A stretch of DNA of 49,731 bases from an uncultured Clostridia bacterium (GTDB lineage: Bacteria > Bacillota > Clostridia > Oscillospirales > CAG-272). The DNA is taken from assembly GCA_944381085.1 (NCBI GenBank), contig CALWJX010000014.1:1-49731 (forward strand), read 5' to 3'. The notes below the pieces were generated by a model, which did no database searches, was not told where the DNA came from, and worked only from the letters and a program-made list of their open reading frames with translations. The translations under genes and the position numbers were made by a program. This document shows, in pieces, positions 1-7,371 of the stretch. Position 1 is the stretch's first letter; every line of letters begins with the position of its first letter.

Positions 1-1
1 C

Positions 2-241
2 GGCGTGGAAATCGAAGATGAAACAACCGAGGCTCCTACCACGGCTGTTGAAACCGAAGCTCCCACAACCGAAGCAACCGACGAGGGCACAACCGTTCCC
101 TCCGAAAATGGAACAAACGCCGAAACCGATGCTCCCGACAACAGCGGATGCAAGTCCGTCGCGGGACTCGGAGCGATTTCCGTTATGACGGTTGCCGCAG
201 GCGCGGGTGTTGTTATCAACAGAAAAAAGAGAAAGAAATAA
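2..241 (+). CDS. C-terminal end of a Thr-rich cell-surface protein (5' truncated by window edge)
   Basis: The frame is open from base 2, so this is only the last 79 codons of a longer gene. It shows a Thr/Glu/Ala/Pro-rich low-complexity stretch with repeated TEAPTT-like words, then NSGCKSVAGLG, about 20 hydrophobic residues, and a basic RKKRKK tail. That is the architecture of a wall-spanning stalk followed by a C-terminal membrane anchor, as in many Clostridia surface proteins. There is no LPxTG motif, so sorting by a classical sortase is not supported. The function of the missing N-terminal part cannot be inferred. A rho-independent terminator follows directly. Confidence 0.7.
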   Translation, partial: GVEIEDETTEAPTTAVETEAPTTEATDEGTTVPSENGTNAETDAPDNSGCKSVAGLGAISVMTVAAGAGVVINRKKRKK

Positions 242-279
242 AGCTTAAGGTAAAAATTAAATTTTAATAAAACAAAAAT

Positions 280-309
280 GGGCTGTGAAATTATCACAGT
301 CCGTTTTTT
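280..309 (+). terminator. Rho-independent terminator of the surface-protein gene
   Basis: Arms GGGCTGTGA (280-288) and TCACAGTCC (294-302) form a 9-bp stem with one G-T pair and a 5-nt loop. A run of six T follows. It ends the plus-strand gene and faces the minus-strand divIC end. Confidence 0.85.
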
Positions 310-405
310 GGTCGGAAACCGAATTTAAATGATAACGAAAAACGGGGAGTGTCAAAGCCCCCCGTCGTATTTTCGCGTATATATACGCACAAGTTTTAAC
401 AAGTA

Positions 406-840
406 TTATTCGTTAATATCACTGTAATATATAATCTCGTCCGGCAAATACAAATTCAGTTTTTCTCTCGCGATTCTGACAATATAATCATAATCCACCG
501 GAGAATCTATCAGATATTGCAGCTCGTCAATTTCAGCTTCAAGGTCAGCCAACTCATGCTCAAGTCTTTTCCTTTCGGCTTCAAGTTCATTATATTTCAA
601 AATACCGCCAAAAAGCATAATTACAGATGCCACGAGCAAAATACCGATAAGCAGCTTTATAAGAGATCTTTTTGAATTGGATGAAAGGCTTTTTTTAACC
701 TCCGCAATTATAACTTCCGAATTGTCAATTTCCGAGCCGTGCATTTCGCAAGCGTTATCTGCCCGAAAACTTATCCCACGTTTTTTATCATCCGAATCTG
801 ACAGATAGTCGTTTAATTTTGAACCTCTTTTACTTTTCAT
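406..840 (-). CDS. divIC: Septum formation initiator, DivIC/FtsB family
   Basis: This 144-aa bitopic membrane protein belongs to the division complex with FtsL and DivIB. Residues 1-60 are a polar cytoplasmic N-terminus. One membrane helix follows (about 62-80, ending VASVIMLFGGIL), then a heptad-rich coiled coil (ELEAERKRLEHELADLEAE) and the family's C-terminal block (YIVRIAREKLNLYLPDE). The start codon directly abuts the yabQ stop (TAAATG), with AAAGGAG 9 nt upstream. Its place last in a yabP-yabQ-divIC run matches the Bacillus subtilis order, which supports the call. The N-terminus is longer than in some homologues. Confidence 0.9.
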   Translation of the reverse strand: MKSKRGSKLNDYLSDSDDKKRGISFRADNACEMHGSEIDNSEVIIAEVKKSLSSNSKRSLIKLLIGILLVASVIMLFGGILKYNELEAERKRLEHELADLEAEIDELQYLIDSPVDYDYIVRIAREKLNLYLPDEIIYYSDINE

Positions 841-1395
841 TTATAAATTCTCCTTTTGAAGGTCGTCCGCAACCTGAGCCTCGGTATTCAAAACAGATTT
901 CCTTTTTTCAGATCTTTTTTTGAGTGCCATAATTATTTTAGCAATTATTTTTCCGATTGTCAAGCGATAAATGAAAAATAATCCTTTAAAAATCATATAA
1001 AAAGGCATCAGCAAAATAAATAACAATTTTTTTATCAGGAAGATGACTCCCCTCATAAGTTTTTCGGAAATTTTCTGCACTAATTTTCCTAAAGTCAGAT
1101 AATACAGCAGAAAGCCTATAATCATGCCAAGGTAGACCATGCCTCGGAACATACCGTAGTTTACATGGTAAATCAGCAATATTGACACTATGCCTGCGCA
1201 AATACCGAAAAAAACATCCCCTGTAAAAATAAATATAAATTCAAAAATCCGAAAAGCCTTGCCTCTGTCCCCAAAGATTTCTTTTACAGCAACTCTTGTT
1301 ATTTTTATTATGCTGTAAAGAACGCCGAGCAAACACCCGCATAAAAATGAGCGCAGCAACAGACCCGTCAAAAGCTCTTGCGATGTATCCAGCAT
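841..1395 (-). CDS. yabQ: Spore cortex biosynthesis protein YabQ
   Basis: This 184-aa polytopic membrane protein has at least four hydrophobic segments, including LLLRSFLCGCLLGVLYSI, an IFTGDVFFGI-type helix and GMIIGFLLYYLTLG, and a basic C-terminal tail. This is the YabQ family layout; in B. subtilis the protein sits in the outer forespore membrane and is needed for cortex formation (established knowledge). The gene lies between yabP and divIC as in other endospore formers. It starts 9 nt after the yabP stop and its own stop touches the divIC start, so translation is probably coupled. Confidence 0.9.
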   Translation of the reverse strand: MLDTSQELLTGLLLRSFLCGCLLGVLYSIIKITRVAVKEIFGDRGKAFRIFEFIFIFTGDVFFGICAGIVSILLIYHVNYGMFRGMVYLGMIIGFLLYYLTLGKLVQKISEKLMRGVIFLIKKLLFILLMPFYMIFKGLFFIYRLTIGKIIAKIIMALKKRSEKRKSVLNTEAQVADDLQKENL

Positions 1396-1404
1396 TTCCT
1401 TTGA

Positions 1405-1671
1405 CTATCCTCTCCCAAAAAGCTTCTTCTTGGGCGCGGGAGTATTGTCAAAATAATACACGGCATTGATTTTTCCCTCTATCTCAACATTTTTGTTTTC
1501 AATGTTCAATATGGTAATATGCAGATTTTCACCCTCTACCGCCATGCTTCCCGCCGTTGTGTCAAGCACCACGCTTCTCTCGTCAAAGCTTATAACATCA
1601 CATACGCCGTCAATTTTTATACCGTTTCTCTCTTCCGAGAAAAATCTGTGTGCAGTCTTTATATCTCCCAT
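1405..1671 (-). CDS. yabP: Sporulation protein YabP
   Basis: This is an 88-aa protein of the YabP/YqfC family, small beta-rich proteins of the sporulation programme, with the family pattern of a short N-terminus followed by ISFDERSVVLDTTAGSMAVEG and LNIENKNVEIEG. The frame runs upstream to 1707, but I place the start at 1671 (MGDIKTAHRF) because GGAGG lies 9 nt before that ATG and the extra 12 residues are not family-like. Its neighbours rqcP and yabQ give the conserved context. Expression in the mother cell is known for the B. subtilis gene and is only inferred here. Confidence 0.88.
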   Translation of the reverse strand: MGDIKTAHRFFSEERNGIKIDGVCDVISFDERSVVLDTTAGSMAVEGENLHITILNIENKNVEIEGKINAVYYFDNTPAPKKKLFGRG

Positions 1672-1728
1672 TATATATAAAACCTCCGCATAAGTTGTAC
1701 AGTACAATATATGCGGAGACTTTTTGTA

Positions 1729-1971
1729 TTATTCAATTACTTCATAAAGAGAAGCGGCGTCTGACTTAGCCGTGTATTCCCGCACATCGAGAACTCTTAC
1801 CTTAAGCTTTCTCTGTCCAAAGCTGACCTCTATTATATCGCCCTCTTTCACGTCATAAGACGCCTTCGCCTGTCTTCCGTTCACGGTAACATGCTCGGCG
1901 TCACAAGCGTCGTTGGCGACAGTCCTTCGCTTTATGATTCTCGAAACCTTAAGATACTTATCAAGCCTCAT
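1729..1971 (-). CDS. rqcP: S4-domain RNA-binding protein RqcP (YabO), ribosome quality control
   Basis: This 80-aa protein is essentially one S4 RNA-binding domain: MRLDKYLKVSRIIKRRT at the N-terminus, then VTVNGRQAKASYDVKEGDIIEV. In B. subtilis RqcP binds the 50S subunit with RqcH and supports Ala-tailing of stalled nascent chains (established for the family). The closely related Hsp15 fold is an alternative label. The start ATG shares one base with the hup stop (TGATG), so it is translationally coupled to hup. It sits between hup and yabP, its normal location in Firmicutes. Confidence 0.88.
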   Translation of the reverse strand: MRLDKYLKVSRIIKRRTVANDACDAEHVTVNGRQAKASYDVKEGDIIEVSFGQRKLKVRVLDVREYTAKSDAASLYEVIE

Positions 1972-2243
1972 CAGTTAACCTTATCCTTAAGAACACTACC
2001 CGCGCTGAAAGAAACGTACTTGCTGGCAGGAATCTCAACAGGCTCACCCGTTCTGGGATTTCTTCCGGTTCTTGCCTCACGAGTCTTGACTTCAAATCCT
2101 CCGAAGCCCGTAATCTTCACATCATCTCCGGAAGCGAGAGCGTCAACGATTGCATCGAGTACCGCAGAAACCGCAGCGGACGCGTCCTTTTTAGTCATTC
2201 CGGTGCTCTGCGCAACCGCATCAGTAAGCTGTAATTTGTTCAT
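1971..2243 (-). CDS. hup: HU family DNA-binding protein
   Basis: This 90-aa histone-like protein carries the whole HU/IHF fold: N-terminal helices MNKLQLTDAVAQSTGMTKKDA, and the beta arm signature GFGGFEVKTREARTGRNPRTGEP followed by IPASKYVSFSAG. HU dimers bend and compact DNA in the nucleoid. The gene is interposed between mazG and rqcP. It has its own strong promoter about 200 bp upstream, and its leader carries a copy of the palindromic repeat element seen upstream of pgi. The rqcP, yabP, yabQ, divIC series can be read through from this promoter. Confidence 0.95.
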   Translation of the reverse strand: MNKLQLTDAVAQSTGMTKKDASAAVSAVLDAIVDALASGDDVKITGFGGFEVKTREARTGRNPRTGEPVEIPASKYVSFSAGSVLKDKVN

Positions 2244-2354
2244 AAGTTTATACCTCTTTCATAAATTTTAGGTCTTTTTTAATGTATACATTATACCGCG
2301 CATAAAACCCATACCGTCATAAAAAATTATTTTTAAATTTTTTACGCCGTACGT

Positions 2355-2403
2355 AAATACAGCAGATATAATGGACATTTCCCTGATTTTTTCACGCTGT
2401 ATA
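2355..2403 (-). repeat. Single copy of the palindromic leader element, in the hup 5' leader
   Basis: Read on the minus strand, the copy runs ATATACAGCGTGAAAAAATC ... CTGCTGTATTT. It matches the pgi-leader units, with arms ATACAGC/GCTGTAT and the internal GTGAARAAATCAG block. A short hairpin TTTACG-TACGG-CGTAAA follows at the position where the pgi units carry their small hairpins. Confidence 0.7.
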
Positions 2404-2436
2404 TTCAAATCCAAGATACAGCCTTATACTGCATAC

Positions 2437-2465
2437 ATTATACCATATATAAATACAAATTTCAA
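2437..2465 (-). promoter_or_regulatory. Sigma-A type promoter of hup
   Basis: On the minus strand TTGAAA (2465-2460), a 17-nt spacer and a perfect TATAAT (2442-2437) point at hup. The same TTGAAA-N17-TATAAT layout recurs upstream of pgi and, with TAAAAT, of the DUF4364 gene. Confidence 0.85.
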
Positions 2466-2566
2466 TAGTATTTTTCAAAAAAATCAGATAAAAATAAGGA
2501 AATTCCTCTGTATTTCATAATTTTTACATTTCAGCGCCATGAAGTATCATGAATTCAAATGAAAAA

Positions 2567-3382
2567 TTATGTATGTTTAAGCGAGTCCCAGACCTCATCC
2601 AATTCTTTCATATTCATCTCATCAATATTCCTGCCCGATTTTGACACTTCTTTCTCAAGTCTTTCAAAACGCGAAATAAATTTATTTGTTGCCTTATACA
2701 GCGCCTCCTCCGAATCCACTCCGGCTTTTCTCGCGAGACTTGTAACCGTGAGCAGCAAATCGCCTATCTCCTCCTCTGTCTGAGCGTGATTTTCGGCTTC
2801 AATGGCATTTTTCACTTCTTCGGTCTCCTCATATATCTTTGATATTACCGCGTCCGTGTTTTCAAAATCAAAGCATACCGCCTTTTTTCCGACCTTCTGC
2901 GCTCTCATCAGCGCCGGAAGCATGGGAGGAATGGCATTGAGCTTATCCGCATAAGTAACCCTGCCCTTTTCCTCACTTTTGATTTTGTCCCAATTGCTCA
3001 ATACCTCTTCACTGCCGTCCACCTTAATATTCCCGAAAACATGCGGATGCCTGTGTATCAGCTTTTTACAGATTCCGTCAGTGACAGAGCCGATATCAAA
3101 TGAACCGGATTCTTCTTCTATTCTCGCGTGAAAAACCGTCTGAAGCAAAACGTCCCCAAGTTCTTCTTTAAGCAAAGCGGGATTATCCGTATCAATCGCT
3201 TCAATTACCTCATAGGTTTCCTCAATAAAATCCTTGCGAATACTTTTATGTGTCTGTTCCATATCCCAGGGACACCCTCCCTCGCTTCGCAAAAGCTCCA
3301 CAATCAGCACAAGGTCGTAAAAGTCATAACTGCTTTTGTTTTTAATATACCGCATTTTTTGATTTCTGATACTTTCTTCCAT
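2567..3382 (-). CDS. mazG: Nucleoside triphosphate pyrophosphohydrolase MazG
   Basis: This 271-aa protein has two tandem MazG-type all-alpha NTP pyrophosphohydrolase domains. The first carries GGCPWDMEQTHKSIRKDFIEE and the metal-binding EELGDVLLQ (about residues 25-110). The second has EEIGDLLLTVTSLARK (about 200-220). It cleaves non-canonical or excess (d)NTPs to NMP and pyrophosphate. The ATG at 3382 has GGAG 6 nt upstream. The B. subtilis YabN protein carries an extra tetrapyrrole-methylase domain, which is absent here, so this is the short MazG form. It lies 40 bp after the SpoVB-like gene, with which it is probably co-transcribed. Confidence 0.93.
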   Translation of the reverse strand: MEESIRNQKMRYIKNKSSYDFYDLVLIVELLRSEGGCPWDMEQTHKSIRKDFIEETYEVIEAIDTDNPALLKEELGDVLLQTVFHARIEEESGSFDIGSVTDGICKKLIHRHPHVFGNIKVDGSEEVLSNWDKIKSEEKGRVTYADKLNAIPPMLPALMRAQKVGKKAVCFDFENTDAVISKIYEETEEVKNAIEAENHAQTEEEIGDLLLTVTSLARKAGVDSEEALYKATNKFISRFERLEKEVSKSGRNIDEMNMKELDEVWDSLKHT

Positions 3383-3422
3383 ACAAATCTCCAGACTTTA
3401 AATTTTTCACGGATTAACTGTC

Positions 3423-4982
3423 CTACAGCATATCCTTTTTAAGTTCCTTTTTGAAATATACAATCGCAAAATATATAATCGCCGCGAGCATTATCGCCGC
3501 TACGGTGGTCCAGATTCCCAAATCCAATTTCGACTCAAAATAACGCATAAACGCATACGCGCCTCCGACCGCTACAGCCGAATAAATAAGAGGCTTGGCA
3601 AACACCCGATACAAGGACGGCATCATCGGGGCATATTTGCCTATATAGTAGAAATTCATAAGCGTTATGGTCAAGTTGCAAAAAAACGTGCTTATCGGCG
3701 CCCCATATATATTTATCCCGGGATTTCCTATCAGAAAGTAGGCAAGCACAATCTTAAACCCGGCGCCGCAAATCATCGATACAATGGGCAGATGCGCTTT
3801 TTTGTATGCCTGAAGCACGGCGTTTGTAACGGTTATAAGACAGGACAGCAAAACCGACAGACCCAAAATCGAAAGCAGCGGATAAGCGACCTCTATGGCT
3901 TCATATTCTCCCGCGAACAAAAGCGATAAAATTTCCTTTGAAAAAACGCAAAGTCCGAGAGATATAGGAGTCGCGAGCAGACAGGTAAGCTTAAGAGATG
4001 AATTCATTACCTTGAATTGCTCTTCCCCGTCGCCTTTCGCCGCCGCGGCCGAAATGGCGGGCACAAGCGGCAATGCCACAGCCGTTACCAGCGCGGGGGC
4101 GAGGCTGAACAACGGAAGCGCCAATGTCGTATAGCTTCCGTAAATCTCATTTGCCGCAACACTGTCATACCCTACGGCCTGAAGACGTCTTAAGATCATT
4201 GTCATGTCAATCAGCTTTGTAATGCTGATTATAGCGGAGGCAAGCGTGACCGGTATCGCCGTGACCATAAGTTCCTTCAATACAGTCGATTTCTTTGTGT
4301 CATCACTCTCCGCAAACTCGCTTTTTTTCCGATCATTCAAAATTTTCCAAAACACCAGATACAGCATCGAAACCGCCATTCCCAGCGTAAGACCGAGAAT
4401 AGCAAAGGCGGCGACCGTCTCTGTCCCGTATCCCCGCTTTAAGGCAACAGTTGCAAAAATTATTCCCAGCACAAGCTTCCCCAAAGCCTCGATAACCTGA
4501 GATATCGCCGTCGGAAGCATCTGACCCTTTCCCTGAAAATAACCGCGGTAGGCGCTGCCGATACATACAAACAAAACGGTAGGAGATATAAAAAGTATGC
4601 TGAGATACGCATTGTCGCTCTTAAGAAACTCGGAAAACGGCTTGGCAAGCCCGGCGATAATCGCAAAGCAGACAATCCCCAACGACAAAAACAACGTTAT
4701 CCCGACTGAAAATATTTTTGCCGTCCGGTTTTTACCCTGTGCCTGCGACGAGGAAATCATCACGGACATCGCGACCGGTAGCCCCGCCGTGGATATAACG
4801 CAAAAAAGAGTGTAAATTTCATATGCCGAATTAAAGTATCCCATTCCCTCACTGCCAATCAGTCTCAACATAGGGATTTTATACAATACTCCTATAATTT
4901 TTACTATTACAGTCGAAAGAGTAAGTACAAAAACTCCCGACATGAAATTTTTACTTCTTAACAACCCTTTTTTGGCATCCAA
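3423..4982 (-). CDS. Polysaccharide/lipid II-type flippase of the SpoVB/YabM family
   Basis: This 519-aa integral membrane protein has about 14 hydrophobic segments and the MATE-like MVF fold of the SpoVB, MurJ and RfbX superfamily, with N-terminal FMSGVFVLTLSTVIVKIIG and repeated GY.SVAANEIYGSYTTLALPLF-like regions. Members move polyprenyl-linked peptidoglycan or exopolysaccharide precursors across the membrane. Location upstream of mazG, rqcP and yabP matches B. subtilis yabM; a spore-cortex role like SpoVB is equally possible. The start is a TTG (4980-4982) with GGAGG 7 nt upstream. No ATG in frame near it has a ribosome site. Confidence 0.85.
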   Translation of the reverse strand: MDAKKGLLRSKNFMSGVFVLTLSTVIVKIIGVLYKIPMLRLIGSEGMGYFNSAYEIYTLFCVISTAGLPVAMSVMISSSQAQGKNRTAKIFSVGITLFLSLGIVCFAIIAGLAKPFSEFLKSDNAYLSILFISPTVLFVCIGSAYRGYFQGKGQMLPTAISQVIEALGKLVLGIIFATVALKRGYGTETVAAFAILGLTLGMAVSMLYLVFWKILNDRKKSEFAESDDTKKSTVLKELMVTAIPVTLASAIISITKLIDMTMILRRLQAVGYDSVAANEIYGSYTTLALPLFSLAPALVTAVALPLVPAISAAAAKGDGEEQFKVMNSSLKLTCLLATPISLGLCVFSKEILSLLFAGEYEAIEVAYPLLSILGLSVLLSCLITVTNAVLQAYKKAHLPIVSMICGAGFKIVLAYFLIGNPGINIYGAPISTFFCNLTITLMNFYYIGKYAPMMPSLYRVFAKPLIYSAVAVGGAYAFMRYFESKLDLGIWTTVAAIMLAAIIYFAIVYFKKELKKDML

Positions 4983-4997
4983 AGCATATCCTCCAAT

Positions 4998-6287
4998 TTA
5001 GACGAAATAGTTTTCGAGCACCTGTTTCATTTCAAATTCAAGGCGTTCGGTATCAATTGAAGTATACGCACCGTTTTCATAAAGTATGCATCCGTCGCAC
5101 ATGGTAAGCACTATGTCGCTTGTCCCGACGCTGTAGCACACCGCGGACTCATAGTCGTAATTGGGAATATTGTTGATACTGTGCAAATCTATCATCAAAA
5201 GGTCCGCGGCATATCCTATCTCTATTTTCCCGCAGTCACTCCTGCCCTGCGAAAGCGCGCCGGCACGTGTCGCCATATATATCATGTCGGAAGCATCTGT
5301 CGCCGCCGCGTCAAGCTGTGTTCCCTTATGTATCAAGGCGGCAAACTGCATTTCCCTCAAAATATCAAGCCTGTTGTTTGACGCGGCGCCGTCCGTACCC
5401 AAAGCTATATTGACTCCCGCTTTTTTCATTTTGACATACGGCATAACTCCGCTGGCAAGCTTGAGATTGCTTACCGGATTGTGGGCGACCGTAACACTCT
5501 TGCGCGCGAGTATTTCTATATCCTCATCATCAGCCCACACGCAGTGCGCCGCGGTAGCGGGCACGTCAAAAACTCCCGTGTCAGAAAAAAATCTTATAGG
5601 AGTTACACCGTGTCTTTCAATACATTCATCATGTTCTTTTTTTGTTTCGGACGCGTGCACCTGCATCAGGTATCCGTTTTTGGCGGCATGATCCGCGACA
5701 TATTCGCAGCATTTCGCCACATTGGTATATTCGGCATGTAGAGACATGTCCACTTTTATTTTACCGTCACATTCACCATGCCATCTCTTAGCGAAATCCG
5801 CCGCTTCTTTCATGCGAAAGTCATTTTTCATATCTATATCAGGGTCAAAAGACACTATCGAACGGGCAAGGTTCGCCTTTACTTTGCAGTCTCTGACGGC
5901 GCACGCGACCGAATCCATAAACATATACATATCCGAAAAGGAAACTATGCCGTTTCGGATCATTTCCGCGATTGCCACCATAGAACCGATATATACGCTT
6001 TTCTCGTCCAACCTGTCCTCAGCCGGAAAAATTCTTTCGTTAAGCCACCGGTCCAGCGGCAGATCATCGCCATAGCCCCTGAACAATGTCATTGAACTGT
6101 GACAATGCGCGTTGTAAAACGCGGGCAGTACAAGATTGCCTTTACCGTCGATAACCCTGTCCGCCCTGACGTCCGGAACAAATTCCCCTATATACGATAT
6201 TATTTTACCGTCTGTAAGAATATTGACCGGATTTTTCCCGAATCCGCAATCTTTTGTAAGACGTATGTCTTTTATCAGAATCTTCAT
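4998..6287 (-). CDS. mtaD: Amidohydrolase: 5-methylthioadenosine/S-adenosylhomocysteine deaminase type
   Basis: This 429-aa protein of the metal-dependent amidohydrolase superfamily has an N-terminal composite beta-sandwich, the first metal motif NAHCHSS (about 60-66), a second His in MQVHASETKKEHD, AHCVWADD, and the catalytic Asp in LGTDGAASNN. This set is typical of MtaD/SsnA-like deaminases acting on methylthioadenosine, SAH or adenosine derivatives (substrate inferred from family). The ATG at 6287 has GAAAGAG 5 nt upstream. It lies between the flippase and a uridine-kinase-like gene, all on the same strand; no partner of the methionine salvage pathway is nearby. The symbol is tentative because chlorohydrolase paralogues look alike. 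Confidence 0.85.
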   Translation of the reverse strand: MKILIKDIRLTKDCGFGKNPVNILTDGKIISYIGEFVPDVRADRVIDGKGNLVLPAFYNAHCHSSMTLFRGYGDDLPLDRWLNERIFPAEDRLDEKSVYIGSMVAIAEMIRNGIVSFSDMYMFMDSVACAVRDCKVKANLARSIVSFDPDIDMKNDFRMKEAADFAKRWHGECDGKIKVDMSLHAEYTNVAKCCEYVADHAAKNGYLMQVHASETKKEHDECIERHGVTPIRFFSDTGVFDVPATAAHCVWADDEDIEILARKSVTVAHNPVSNLKLASGVMPYVKMKKAGVNIALGTDGAASNNRLDILREMQFAALIHKGTQLDAAATDASDMIYMATRAGALSQGRSDCGKIEIGYAADLLMIDLHSINNIPNYDYESAVCYSVGTSDIVLTMCDGCILYENGAYTSIDTERLEFEMKQVLENYFV

Positions 6288-6324
6288 TAAAACTCTTTCC
6301 CCTTACTATCGAAAAACAGATTTT

Positions 6325-7257
6325 TTAAACAAACTCATTGTACAGCGAGTCCTTCCCTATAACATTCCGGTCAACAGGGTTTATGTCGCTGATTTTTTCA
6401 ATAATTTTCATTCCATCGTCAAAATATTTACTTCCCGTTTCAATTTCGCTTATAGCCTTTTCAAGATAAGGCTTCAAAACATTCAGCTCGTAAGCCATAG
6501 TGGTATCCACAAAGACGTCCGCTTTATCTGCATACGGAAAAATATTTTCATCTTCATTTTTTCGGACGCTCTCCCACAATGAAAAGGTAAATTCGGCTCC
6601 GGTTGCCCGAAAAAGCCTGTCTCGTACAATTCGCCGCAAAAGCCTTACTTCATCAGGTTCAAATTTTTTTCCGCAAGTCTCAATCCCGCTTTCGGCGCAG
6701 ATGTACATTATTCTGCCGCCGTATAAGTCAAGCAGTCCGACAACTTTCGGGTAAAGCACCTGAATGCCCTCGAATATAAAAACATCGCTCTCCCCGGCGT
6801 TTACCTCAGTATACCCGGAGCGAATTCCGTACCTGAAGTCAAACTTCGGAAGCTTTGCCGTATTCCCGGCAAACACATCGCTCATAAACTTTTCAAGCTC
6901 ATCAATATCCAATGTGTCTGGGGAATCAAAATCTATACCCGTGGCGTCTCTCATGTCAAGTCTTTCGCGGTATGGCTGATTTTTATAAAAATCGTCAAGA
7001 GAAACAACATGCACCTGCGCTCCTACGCCGTTAAGCATCGAAATAAGCTTTTTTGCCGCCGTGGTCTTACCCGAGCAGGTAGGTCCGGTAAGTCCGATTA
7101 TTTTTACATTGCCGTTTTTAAGGACAGATTCCGCCGCGCGCTCAAGCGTCGCGTCAAATTGGCTGTCACATAATTTAACAAAATCGCCGTCTATGCTTCC
7201 GAAGCCGTTTTTGTATTTTTTACCGCCGTTATTTTTTTCTGAGCTTTTCAAAAGCAT
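6325..7257 (-). CDS. Uridine kinase-like P-loop nucleoside kinase
   Basis: This 310-aa protein has a P-loop GLTGPTCSGKTTAA (about residues 54-67) and the phosphoribulokinase/uridine kinase core: DDFYKNQ, a DFDSPDTLD segment and VFIFEGIQVLYP. The family phosphorylates uridine or cytidine, and some members are threonyl-tRNA synthetase-like fusions that lack the N-terminal TGS part, as here. I place the start at 7257 rather than the upstream in-frame ATG (7287) because GGAGG lies 6 nt before it. The acceptor substrate cannot be read from the sequence. Confidence 0.82.
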   Translation of the reverse strand: MLLKSSEKNNGGKKYKNGFGSIDGDFVKLCDSQFDATLERAAESVLKNGNVKIIGLTGPTCSGKTTAAKKLISMLNGVGAQVHVVSLDDFYKNQPYRERLDMRDATGIDFDSPDTLDIDELEKFMSDVFAGNTAKLPKFDFRYGIRSGYTEVNAGESDVFIFEGIQVLYPKVVGLLDLYGGRIMYICAESGIETCGKKFEPDEVRLLRRIVRDRLFRATGAEFTFSLWESVRKNEDENIFPYADKADVFVDTTMAYELNVLKPYLEKAISEIETGSKYFDDGMKIIEKISDINPVDRNVIGKDSLYNEFV

Positions 7258-7371
7258 ATAAAACCTCCGGAAAACAGATCTTTTCAATTTAATTGATTTA
7301 AATATAAAGTATATACAATGTATACGGCGGCAAAAACCATACCGAATATGTCTTGCCGCCGAATAAAGATT

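Larger units (their letters stand above)
2244..2566 (-). other. Intergenic region between mazG and hup (hup leader)
   Basis: This 323-bp AT-rich gap holds the hup promoter (2437-2465) and a leader of about 190 nt. The leader contains the palindromic element at 2355-2403. A second TATAAT on the minus strand (2289-2294) has no good -35 at the right distance. No open frame or terminator is convincing. Confidence 0.6.

Noticed and set aside
2..241. LPxTG sortase substrate
   Set aside because: There is a hydrophobic helix and basic tail but no LPxTG or close variant.
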